Shown here: positions 43,997 to 51,924 of the stretch, in pieces
Numbering within the stretch: position 1 is the first letter of the stretch
Layout: each line of letters opens with the position of its first letter
NCBI RefSeq assembly: GCF_017916455.1
Contig: NZ_JAFMSY010000001.1
Location: forward strand, 1,595,977-1,659,976
Source: Nocardioides xinjiangensis
Lineage (GTDB): Bacteria > Actinomycetota > Actinomycetes > Propionibacteriales > Nocardioidaceae
Direction of reading: 5' to 3'
DNA: 64,000 bases
Translations under genes and position numbers: made by a program
The notes under the pieces: model-generated
Database searches by the model: none
Told to the model about the DNA's origin: nothing
What the model saw: only the letters and a program-made list of their open reading frames with translations

Positions 43997-44002
43997 AAGA
44001 TA
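43997..44002 (-). promoter_or_regulatory. -10 box TATCTT for a leaderless GH1 mRNA
   Basis: Minus-strand TATCTT, 6 bases, ATG 43990. It lies within the 17-base gap to the divergent pirin gene, so the two promoters must overlap. Confidence 0.5.
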
Positions 44003-44007
44003 TCGGC

Positions 44008-44694
44008 ATGGCAGTCGCCCTGTACGCCGGTTCGCGGAGGTCGTCCTCCGCCGGAGCGGGGCGGCTGACCCGGCACTCCTTCTCCTTCGGCCCGCACTAC
44101 GACCCCGCGAACCTCGGGTTCGGCCCGCTGGTGTGCCACAACGACGACCTGCTCGACCCGGGCGCCGGCTACGGCGAGCACCCGCACTCCGAGCTGGAGA
44201 TCGTCACCTGGGTGCTCGAGGGGTCGCTGGTGCACACCGACTCGACGGGCGCCCGCCACGTGGTGGACGCGGGCCGGGCCCAGGTCCTCTCGGCGGGCGC
44301 CGGCATCCGGCACAGCGAGGTGGCCGACGCCGGGTCGGGACGCTGCCGCTTCGTGCAGGCGTGGCTGCGGCCCAGCGAGCCGGGCGGGCAGCCGTCGTAC
44401 GTCGTGGGCGAGGCGCCGACGCCCGGCTCGGGCGGCCTGACCGAGGTGGTCGGCGGCGACGGCCTCCCCATCGGGGCGTCGGGTGCGCGACTGCTCGTGG
44501 CACGGCTCGCGGCCGGTCAGTCGGTGACGCTGCCCGAGGACCCGCGCCAGCACGTCTTCGCCGCGACGGGATCCGTCGACCTCGCCGGCACCTCGCTCGG
44601 CGACGGCGACGCGCTCCGGATCGAGGGCGAGCCCGGGCAGGTGGTCACCGCGAGCGCGGCGGCCGAGCTGCTGGTCTGGTCGTTCTCGGCCTGA
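44008..44694 (+). CDS. Pirin-family protein
   Basis: The 228-residue bicupin has pirin N-terminal features LTRHSFSFGPHYDPANLGFGPL, the metal ligands in YGEHPHSELEIVTWVLEGSL (His, His) and SAGAGIRHSEVAD (His, Glu). Pirins are iron-binding proteins, some with quercetinase activity. The function here is open. It shares a 17-base divergent start region with the GH1 gene, which suggests joint control. A long hairpin follows. Confidence 0.9.
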   Translation: MAVALYAGSRRSSSAGAGRLTRHSFSFGPHYDPANLGFGPLVCHNDDLLDPGAGYGEHPHSELEIVTWVLEGSLVHTDSTGARHVVDAGRAQVLSAGAGIRHSEVADAGSGRCRFVQAWLRPSEPGGQPSYVVGEAPTPGSGGLTEVVGGDGLPIGASGARLLVARLAAGQSVTLPEDPRQHVFAATGSVDLAGTSLGDGDALRIEGEPGQVVTASAAAELLVWSFSA

Positions 44695-44704
44695 CCGGCC
44701 GCGG

Positions 44705-44740
44705 CCGCTGGTCGAGGAGGGCGACCTCCTCGACCAGCGG
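44705..44740. terminator. Bidirectional terminator hairpin
   Basis: A perfect 16-bp stem (CCGCTGGTCGAGGAGG with its complement) and a 4-base loop between two convergent genes, pirin and the amidase. Confidence 0.85.
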
Positions 44741-44750
44741 ACCGCATGGA

Positions 44751-47700
44751 CTACCTCCGCCGCTGGACGACCTTCAGGCGGAGCGTCCTGCTGGTGGCTG
44801 CGGCGTGCTGCTCGCCCGCGACCACCTGGAGCCGGATCTTGTGCTTGCCGGCCTTCAGCCGGGGCAGGGTGATCGTGCTCCGGCCGGTCACCGACCGGGT
44901 GCGGACCACCTCGGCGCCGACGTGGACCAGGACGGTCGAGGCGCCGACGCCGCCGACCGCGACCCGGACCTTCGCCTTGGTGCCGACCTTGATCCTCGAC
45001 TTCACGAGCGCGGCGGTGATGCTCGGTGCCGCCCTGTCCACCTTGAGCGTCGCGGTCGCGGCGCTCGGCGCCACCGTCGGCGAGCCGGCGTACGACGCGG
45101 TGACGAGGTGGGTGCCCACCGGCGTGCCGGCCGGGAGGGTGACGGTGGCCGTGCCGCCGGCGAGGGTGCCGGTGACGCTCGTGCCGGCGACCTCGACGGA
45201 GACCGTGCCGGTGGCCGCGGGGTCGGCCGCGACGGTGACGGTGGCCGTGGTGGCGGTGCCGTACGTCGTCGCGGTGGCGGCGAGGCGCACCGAGGTGGTC
45301 GACGCCGCCGGACCGCTCCAGGCGAGGGCCGGGGCGAAGTCGGTGCGCACCGCGGCCTTCGCCTGCTGCTCGACGGCGTACGCGTAGCCGAGCACCGCGG
45401 CGTCGTCCCAGGCCCGGCCGACGATCTGCACGCTGTTGGACTGGCCCTCGTCGTTGGCGCCGACCGGCAGGATCGCGGTCGGCAGGCCGATGCCCTGGGT
45501 GATCACTCCCGAGGCGCGGTCCGAGCTCATGATCGCCGACGCGGCGTCGTTGTTGCCGACGCTCGAGAGGAAGCCCGGGTAGACCACCGCGTCGACCGAC
45601 CGGCCGAACGCGGTGTCCATCCACGCGTCGGCGTTGACCTTGTACGCGTCGCGCCGGGCCAGCAGGTTGGCGACGCTGGCGTCGTCCATCGGGTTGTAGT
45701 TGTAGTTGGCGGAGACGTTGTAGGGAAGGTTGGCCTGGTTCTCCAGCAGCTGCTTCGCGGTGAGCGGGAAGGTCGCCGGACGCTCCTCCGCGATGTAGCG
45801 CTCCCAGCCCTCTGAGCCCGCGCTGCCCGAGGTCGGGCCGACGGCCGGCGGGTTGGTGGGCGCCGTCGCGGCGCCTGCGGGCAGCGCCACGAGGGTGCCG
45901 CCGGCGGCCTCGATGGCGGCCCGGACGCCCGCGAGCGCGACCGCGCCGGCGTTGTCGTCGACGATCGCGGTCGAGGCGAAGGCGGTGGGCACGTAGCCGA
46001 TGACCTTGCCCTGCAGCGCACCCGCCTCGAGCGAGGACTTCCACTCGACCGGCCGCAGGCTGTTGTCCACGCGGCTGGTGAGCAGGTCGTCGGGGTTGTT
46101 GCCGGTCGCCTGCGTCGAGGTGGCGTCCAGCAGCGACGCCACGTCGGTGACCGACTTGGCCATCGGGCCGGCGTAGTCGGTCGCCCACGTGAGCGGCATG
46201 ACGCCGTTGGTGCTGGCGAGGCCGTCGGTGCCGCGGAACGTCGTCAGACCGGCACCGGTCGACGGCGCGTAGAGCGAGACACCGGTCTGGGTGCCCATCG
46301 CCGCGGCCGCGAGGTCGGCGGCGACCGCGGTGGCCGAGCCGCCGCTGGAGCCGAACGACGTCTTCGACGGGTAGAGCGCGTTCCAGACCTGCTTGAAGCC
46401 GCTCTCGCTGAAGGACCCCGAGTTGGCGAACTCCGAGAGCACGGTCTTGCCGATGATGACGGCGCCGGCCTCGCGCAGCCTCGCCACCTGCCAGGCGTCC
46501 TTCTTCGGCTCCCAGTCCTTGAGCGCGAGGGTGCCGCCGGAGGTCGGCATGTCCTTGGTGTCGTAGATGTCCTTGAGCGCGATCGGGATGCCGAGCAGGT
46601 CGCCGGTGCGACCGCCGCGGCGTGCCTCGTCCGCGGCGAGCGCCTGGGCGACGGCGTCCTTGGCGACGGTGATGAAGGAGTGGAAACCGAGGGCCCCGTC
46701 GTCGTACGCCTCGATCCGGTCGAGGTAGGCCTTGGTGACCTGCACGGAGGTGACCCGTCCCGCGACCATGTCGGCCTGGAGCTCGGCGATGGTCTTGCCG
46801 GTGACGTCGTAGGCCACGTCGGTGGTGTGCTCGACCTCGACGTCGGCGGCCGGCAGCTGCAGCGGCTCCGCGCCGGCGCAGGCGGCGGCGTACGCCGAGA
46901 GGTCGACGTTCTGCAGGGTGCAGATCTCGTCGATGGTGAGCGTCGAGAGGTCCGGGGTGGCCGCCAGCGCCGCCGTGTCGGCGGTGATCTGGGTGGTGTC
47001 GGCGAGGGCGCCCACGACGACGTACTGCATCAGGGACTCGGTGGCGCCGGGCTCGATCGTGAGCGTCCGGACGAAGCCCAGGTCGTTGGCGCGGCTGCCG
47101 GTCGGCACGTACGCCGTCTCGAACGGGTTCGACTGCTGGTCGCCCAGCTGCGTCACGCCGGTCCCGACGACGACGCCGGTCGGGCGGGTGTTGCCCGGGG
47201 TGGTCGCGGTGACCCAGGTGTCGGCCGGACCCACGGCGGCGTCGCCGCTGCTCGAGGCGCTGATCGTGGCCTTGTTGGGACTGGTCGTGGACGTCAGGCC
47301 CGAGCCCAGCGAGCCACCGAAGGACACGTCGAGGGTGACCGGCTCGGTCGAGGTGTTGGTGAAGGTGTCGAAGAAGCTCGTGGTGCTGCGCGCCGCGCCC
47401 ACCTGCACCTTCCGGGTCATCAGCACGTCCCCGAGGCGCACCGACCTCGTGGAGGCGTACGAGCCGGGCGTGGTGGCGGTCAGGCCGAAGCCGCGCATCA
47501 TTTGGTCGTTCATCCGCGGCTCCTCGCCGGCGGGCGCGTCGACGTGGACGAAGATGTTGCCGAAGCCCTCCAGGCGCGACCCGCTCACGTTGCGGATCGA
47601 GCCGGTGTCCAGGCCGGGGCGGCGGGCGTCGTTGATGTTGACGGTCGCACCGTTGGCGGTGGCGACGCCGGTCAGCGCCTGGGAGGCGGGCGTGACGGCG

Positions 47701-47780
47701 AGGGTGCCGACGGCGACCGCCGTGATCGCCGGGAGGGCGACCAGGCGGGCGGCGCGGCGCCCGGGTGTGCAGAAGGACAT
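44751..47780 (-). CDS. Secreted amidase-signature protein with N-terminal domain and C-terminal Ig-like repeats
   Basis: The 1009-residue protein begins with a signal peptide (about 1-36). An unrecognised beta-rich domain (about 40-300) follows, then the amidase domain (about 320-820). It has the Ser-cisSer-Lys set: Lys403 in PIALKDIYDTKD, GSSGGS at 477-482 and Ser502 in GTQTGVSLYAPS (the usual GTDTGGS is changed). The C-terminus has a bacterial Ig-like domain (about 825-920) and a last beta domain. It probably hydrolyses an amide outside the cell. The substrate is not predictable. Confidence 0.87.
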   Translation of the reverse strand: MSFCTPGRRAARLVALPAITAVAVGTLAVTPASQALTGVATANGATVNINDARRPGLDTGSIRNVSGSRLEGFGNIFVHVDAPAGEEPRMNDQMMRGFGLTATTPGSYASTRSVRLGDVLMTRKVQVGAARSTTSFFDTFTNTSTEPVTLDVSFGGSLGSGLTSTTSPNKATISASSSGDAAVGPADTWVTATTPGNTRPTGVVVGTGVTQLGDQQSNPFETAYVPTGSRANDLGFVRTLTIEPGATESLMQYVVVGALADTTQITADTAALAATPDLSTLTIDEICTLQNVDLSAYAAACAGAEPLQLPAADVEVEHTTDVAYDVTGKTIAELQADMVAGRVTSVQVTKAYLDRIEAYDDGALGFHSFITVAKDAVAQALAADEARRGGRTGDLLGIPIALKDIYDTKDMPTSGGTLALKDWEPKKDAWQVARLREAGAVIIGKTVLSEFANSGSFSESGFKQVWNALYPSKTSFGSSGGSATAVAADLAAAAMGTQTGVSLYAPSTGAGLTTFRGTDGLASTNGVMPLTWATDYAGPMAKSVTDVASLLDATSTQATGNNPDDLLTSRVDNSLRPVEWKSSLEAGALQGKVIGYVPTAFASTAIVDDNAGAVALAGVRAAIEAAGGTLVALPAGAATAPTNPPAVGPTSGSAGSEGWERYIAEERPATFPLTAKQLLENQANLPYNVSANYNYNPMDDASVANLLARRDAYKVNADAWMDTAFGRSVDAVVYPGFLSSVGNNDAASAIMSSDRASGVITQGIGLPTAILPVGANDEGQSNSVQIVGRAWDDAAVLGYAYAVEQQAKAAVRTDFAPALAWSGPAASTTSVRLAATATTYGTATTATVTVAADPAATGTVSVEVAGTSVTGTLAGGTATVTLPAGTPVGTHLVTASYAGSPTVAPSAATATLKVDRAAPSITAALVKSRIKVGTKAKVRVAVGGVGASTVLVHVGAEVVRTRSVTGRSTITLPRLKAGKHKIRLQVVAGEQHAAATSRTLRLKVVQRRR

Positions 47781-47893
47781 GTGGGATCGAGCGCCTCTCG
47801 GGGACGGGGAATGAAGGCGCTGCCTGTCTATGAGCCGCACGTGACGGCCGTCGACGGCATCCGTTTCGCCCATGTAACGTTTCAACGCCGTCG

Positions 47894-47937
47894 GCGTCAT
47901 ACCGATCCGCAGCTGTACGTGCCGGTCCGCATGACGC
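47894..47937. repeat. 44-bp palindromic element, copy 4
   Basis: Begins GCGTCATAC and ends GCATGACGC; arms pair well (GATCCGCA and TGCCGGTC in the core). It lies in the 230-base gap between the amidase start and the flavoprotein stop, which otherwise holds no gene. Confidence 0.8.
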
Positions 47938-48010
47938 AGGCGGGTCTTGCCGCGGGTGGCCGCGGGGGCCGCCGGGGTCCCGCCGAGGATCGTGCGGGCG
48001 GGAGCAGCGG

Positions 48011-49594
48011 CTAGGGGACCAGCACCCCGGGGTTGAGGATCCCCTCCGGGTCGACCTCGGCCTTCACCGCACGCAGCAGCCGGACCCCCACCTCGCCGAC
48101 CTCGGCGGCGAGCCACGGCAGGTGGTCGGTGCCGACCGCGTGGTGGTGGGTGATGGTGGCGCCGGCGGCGACGATCGCGTCGCTCGCTGCCGCCTTCGCG
48201 GCCCGCCACTGCGCGACGGGGTCCTCGCCCTGGCGGGCGGCGACGGTGAAGTAGAGCGAGCACCCGGTCTCGTAGACGTGCGAGACGTGGCAGAGCACCA
48301 GCGAACCCTCGCCGAGCGCGGCGGTCAAGGCCCGCTTCACCTCGGCGTACAGCCGCTCGCGGCCGGACCAGAAGGTGGCGGTCTCGAGGGTCTCGACGAG
48401 CACGCCGTGGTCGAGGAGCGCGTCCCTCAGGTACGGCGCCGCGAACCGGCCCTGCGCCCACCTCTCCCCCGGCTCCGGGCCGAGCGGCGCGCCGCCGAGG
48501 CCCTCCAGGGCGGCCGCGACCGCGGCCCGTCTCGTGCGCACCTGCTCGGGGGTGCCCTCGTAGCCGGCGACCATCAGGCAGCCGGGGTCCTCGGCGCCGC
48601 CGATCGAGGACGGGTCGGCGAGGTTGATCGCCGTCTCGGCCTCGTCGGAGAGCCGCAGGACCGTCGGCAGCAGTCCCGCCTGGGCCAGCACGCGCATCGC
48701 CTCGGACCCGGCGCCGAACGACGGCCAGCGCCACCCCTCGTACGCCGTCTCCTCCGGCGCGCGACGAACGCGCACCCGGACGGAGGTGATCACGCCGAAG
48801 GCGCCCTCCGAGCCCAGCAGCAGCTGGCGCAAGTCCGGGCCGGCGGCGCTGGCCGGCGCCGCGCCGAGGTCGAGCGAGCCGGTCGGCGTGGCCGCCGTGA
48901 GCCCGACGACCATCGCGTCGAACCGGCCGTAGCCGGCGCTGGACTGGCCGCTCGACCGAGTGGCGGCGAAGCCACCGATCGTCGCGTGCTCGAAGGACTG
49001 CGGGTGGTGGCCCAGCGTGAGGCCGTGCCGGCCGAGCAGCGCCTCGGCCTCGGGCCCGCGCAGGCCCGGCTCCAGCGTCGCGGTCATCGACACCTCGTCG
49101 ACGGCGAGCAGGCGCCTCATCCGGGCCAGGTCGAGGCTGACCAGCCCCGCGAAGCCGTCGCGGCGCGCGGCCAGCCCGCCCGTCACGCAGGTCCCCCCAC
49201 CGAAGGGCACGACCGCGACGCGGTGCTCGTGGGCCCACCGGAGGACCGCCTCGACCTCGTCGTGGCCGTCGGGCCGGACGACGGCGTCGGGCGCGTCGGA
49301 CAGGTCGCCCGCGCGGGCGCGCAGCAGGTCGGGGGTCGACTTGCCCCGGGTGCGCCGGGCGCGCGTCACGTCGTCGACCAGCACGTGCTCGCGGCCGACG
49401 AGAGCCCGCAGCTCCTCGAGCAGCTCCGCGCCGAGGGCGGGCGGCGGCGGCGTCGCCAGCGCGGGTGAGCCGAGCCGCTGCAGCCCGAACGCCAGGGCGA
49501 CCAGCTCCAGCGCGGGGGCGGGCAGGCCGACGGCGGCGGCCGGGTCGCCCCAGCGCTGTGGGTGCATCTCGACGGCGAACGGCACGGTGCTCAT
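48011..49594 (-). CDS. FAD-binding oxidoreductase, alkyldihydroxyacetonephosphate synthase (AGPS)-like
   Basis: The 527-residue flavoprotein of the VAO type has FAD-binding VVPFGGGTCVTGGL (about 126-139) and GGFAATRSSGQSSAGYGRFD. Its C-terminal segment THHHAVGTDHLPWL carries the His cluster typical of AGPS. AGPS exchanges the acyl group of acyl-DHAP for a fatty alcohol, the first ether-lipid step. It diverges from a TetR gene and lies near glpD, which supplies DHAP. The order resembles M. tuberculosis Rv2249c-Rv2250c-Rv2251. The ATG lies only 17 bases from the TetR ATG. Confidence 0.85.
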   Translation of the reverse strand: MSTVPFAVEMHPQRWGDPAAAVGLPAPALELVALAFGLQRLGSPALATPPPPALGAELLEELRALVGREHVLVDDVTRARRTRGKSTPDLLRARAGDLSDAPDAVVRPDGHDEVEAVLRWAHEHRVAVVPFGGGTCVTGGLAARRDGFAGLVSLDLARMRRLLAVDEVSMTATLEPGLRGPEAEALLGRHGLTLGHHPQSFEHATIGGFAATRSSGQSSAGYGRFDAMVVGLTAATPTGSLDLGAAPASAAGPDLRQLLLGSEGAFGVITSVRVRVRRAPEETAYEGWRWPSFGAGSEAMRVLAQAGLLPTVLRLSDEAETAINLADPSSIGGAEDPGCLMVAGYEGTPEQVRTRRAAVAAALEGLGGAPLGPEPGERWAQGRFAAPYLRDALLDHGVLVETLETATFWSGRERLYAEVKRALTAALGEGSLVLCHVSHVYETGCSLYFTVAARQGEDPVAQWRAAKAAASDAIVAAGATITHHHAVGTDHLPWLAAEVGEVGVRLLRAVKAEVDPEGILNPGVLVP

Positions 49595-49602
49595 GCGTTA
49601 CA

Positions 49603-49631
49603 GTGTGACACATGTCGTCACTTCGTCACAC
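49603..49631. promoter_or_regulatory. TetR operator candidate overlapping the divergent starts
   Basis: Inverted repeat GTGTGAC-N15-GTCACAC spans the 17-base gap and the first codons of the TetR gene. With so little space, both transcripts are likely leaderless and repressed together. Confidence 0.55.
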
Positions 49632-50202
49632 AACCGACCCGCGGCTCGACGCGTACCTCGACTCCGCACGCGACTGCATCCTCGACCTCGGGTGGCGCCG
49701 CACGACGCTCACCGAGGTCGCCCGGCGCGCCGGGGTCTCCCGGATGACGATCTACCGCGCGTGGCCCGACATGGGCTCCCTCCTCGGCGACCTGATGACC
49801 CGCGAGTGGGTCGCCGTCGCGGCAGCGACGCGCGTCGCGGCGGACGACACGACGAGTCCGGCGGGCATCGCCGCCGCAGCGCTCAGCACCGTGCGAGCGC
49901 TGCGCGACAACGAGCTCTTCGTCCGCATCGTCGAGCTCGACCCCGACCTGATGCTCCCCTACCTGCTGCACCGCCGTGGCCGGTCGCAGGAGGCGCTGAT
50001 CGAGATCCTCGCCTCCGAGATCGCGAGCGGGCAGGCCGCCGGCGCGATCCGGCCGGGCGACCCCGTGCTGCTGGCGCGGACCCTGACGCTCGCCGGGCAC
50101 GGCTTCGTGTTCTCCGCGATGACGATGACCGACGACCGGATCGGTCTCACCGAGCTCGACGCGGAGTACGCCCGGCTCATCACCCGGACCCTGGAGCCCT
50201 GA
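49612..50202 (+). CDS. TetR-family transcriptional regulator
   Basis: This 196-residue regulator has the N-terminal helix-turn-helix TTLTEVARRAGVSRMTIYRAW (about 33-53) and an all-helical C-terminal ligand domain. It probably controls the divergent AGPS-like gene and glpD, whose ATG follows its stop directly. No ribosome site fits upstream of its ATG, consistent with a leaderless mRNA starting at TACAGT-like sequence within the gap. Confidence 0.9.
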   Translation: MSSLRHTTDPRLDAYLDSARDCILDLGWRRTTLTEVARRAGVSRMTIYRAWPDMGSLLGDLMTREWVAVAAATRVAADDTTSPAGIAAAALSTVRALRDNELFVRIVELDPDLMLPYLLHRRGRSQEALIEILASEIASGQAAGAIRPGDPVLLARTLTLAGHGFVFSAMTMTDDRIGLTELDAEYARLITRTLEP

Positions 50203-51774
50203 ATGCCGCCGGGCCGCGCGATCACCCCGGGGCTCGCTGGGATCCGGGACGAGGTGGACGTGGTGGTCGTCGGCCTCGGCATCACCGGCGCCGGCCTCGC
50301 GCTCGACGCGGCGGCCCGCGGGCTGACGGTGCTCGCGCTCGACGCCCACGACCTCGCGTTCGGGACCTCGCGGTGGTCGTCCAAGCTCGTGCACGGCGGC
50401 CTGCGCTACCTCGCCCGGGGACACCTCGCGATCGCCCACGAGAGCGCCGTCGAGCGCGGCATCCTGATGGACGTCACCGCTCCGCACCTCGTGCACCCGC
50501 TGCCGATGCTCACCCCGGTCGGCCACGACCTGACCCGGGCCCGCGCCGCGATGACGTGGGCCGGGCTCCACGCCGGCGACGTGCTCAGGCGCACGGCCCG
50601 CACGAGCGCGCGCACGCTCCCCCGGCCGCGCCTGCTCAACGCGACCGAGGCCCTGAGCCTCGCCCCGTCGCTGCGCGCGGACGCCCTCCGCGGCGGCCTG
50701 CTCGCGTGGGACGGGCAGCTCGAGGACGACGCCCGCCTCGTCGTGACGGTCGCCCGCACCGCGGCGTCCCTCGGGGCCGACCTGCGCACCCGCGCCCGCG
50801 TCACCGCGGCGACCGGCACCCGCGTCGCGGTGCGCGACGAGCTCACCGGGGTGGCGTACGACGTGCGCGCCAGGGCGGTCGTCAACGCGACCGGCGTGTG
50901 GGCCGGCGGCCTCGACGAGGAGGTGCGGCTGCGTCCGAGCCGCGGCACCCACCTGGTCCTGCGCGCGTCCACCCTCCCCCACACGCGCGTCGCCGTGATG
51001 GTGCCGATCCCCCGGACGAGCGCGCGCTTCGCGATGGTGCTGCCGCAGCCGGACGGCACGCTCTACGTCGGCCTGACCGACGAGGCGGCGACCGGACCGG
51101 TGCCCGACGTCCCGGTGCCCAGCGAGGCCGAGGTCGACTTCCTGCTCGACGTGGTGGCGTCCGCCTTCGCCAGCCCGCCGACGCGTGCCGACGTCGTCGG
51201 GGCGTACGCCGGGCTGCGGCCGCTGCTGGAGGTGCCCGGCACCCGGTCGACGTCGGACCTGTCGCGCCGCCACGCGATCCTCACCTCCGACACCGGCCTC
51301 ACCACGGTGGTCGGCGGCAAGCTCACGACCTACCGCCGCATGGCCCAGGACACGCTCGACGCGCTCGTGGCCGACGGACGCCTCGACGCCGGTCCGTGCC
51401 GCACGTCCTCGCTGCCGCTGCTGGGCGCAGCGCCCCCCGACGAGCTGCGGCGCCTCGACGCCGACGCCCGGCTCGTACGCCGCTTCGGCACCGACGCGGA
51501 GCTGGTGCTGTCCACGGCCCGCGGGGTGACCGGGCTCCCCGACGACGACCTACTCGCGCCGGCCTCGGACGACGTGCCGGTGACCCTCGCCGAGCTGGTG
51601 TTCGCCGTCACCGACGAGGGCGCGCACGACGTCGACGACCTGCTCGACCGGCGCACCCGGGTCGGGCTGGTCGCCGCCGACCGGGTCGTCGCGGAGCCGC
51701 TCGCCAGACGGGCGCTGGAGCTGGTCCGCGCCGCGCGACAGGGCGCCCGTGACCCGCGCCTGCACCGCACGTGA
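50203..51774 (+). CDS. glpD: FAD-dependent glycerol-3-phosphate dehydrogenase
   Basis: The 523-residue protein has the FAD motif VVVVGLGITGAGLALDAA, the family stretch FGTSRWSSKLVHGGLRYLARG (about 46-66), and the C-terminal VVGGKLTTYRRMAQDT. It oxidises glycerol-3-phosphate to DHAP at the membrane, feeding the quinone pool. It is directly joined to tetR (no spacer). Together with the AGPS-like gene it suggests a unit that makes DHAP for lipid synthesis or degrades ether-type glycerolipids. Slightly shorter than E. coli-type GlpD in its C-terminal domain. Confidence 0.93.
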   Translation: MPPGRAITPGLAGIRDEVDVVVVGLGITGAGLALDAAARGLTVLALDAHDLAFGTSRWSSKLVHGGLRYLARGHLAIAHESAVERGILMDVTAPHLVHPLPMLTPVGHDLTRARAAMTWAGLHAGDVLRRTARTSARTLPRPRLLNATEALSLAPSLRADALRGGLLAWDGQLEDDARLVVTVARTAASLGADLRTRARVTAATGTRVAVRDELTGVAYDVRARAVVNATGVWAGGLDEEVRLRPSRGTHLVLRASTLPHTRVAVMVPIPRTSARFAMVLPQPDGTLYVGLTDEAATGPVPDVPVPSEAEVDFLLDVVASAFASPPTRADVVGAYAGLRPLLEVPGTRSTSDLSRRHAILTSDTGLTTVVGGKLTTYRRMAQDTLDALVADGRLDAGPCRTSSLPLLGAAPPDELRRLDADARLVRRFGTDAELVLSTARGVTGLPDDDLLAPASDDVPVTLAELVFAVTDEGAHDVDDLLDRRTRVGLVAADRVVAEPLARRALELVRAARQGARDPRLHRT

Positions 51775-51855
51775 CGCCGGCCACACCGGAATCCCGGGCG
51801 ACTTCGGAGGAATTCCGGACAGGACGGGAGCCGGGTGGGAAGGTTCTCTCCGGCG

Positions 51856-51887
51856 CGCCCCTTGCCGACCCCATGCGGCAAGGGGCG
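51856..51887. terminator. Bidirectional terminator hairpin between glpD and glmS
   Basis: A perfect 12-bp stem (CGCCCCTTGCCG with its complement) around an 8-base loop, between two convergent genes. Confidence 0.85.
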
Positions 51888-51924
51888 GCCAGTCCATTCC
51901 GGGCCCGGAGCGACGCCCCGGGGC

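Noticed and set aside
44751..49613. A single 1620-residue protein on the minus strand
   Set aside because: The frame stays open through the flavoprotein gene by chance. The amidase has its own signal peptide at 47780, and the flavoprotein is read in another frame.
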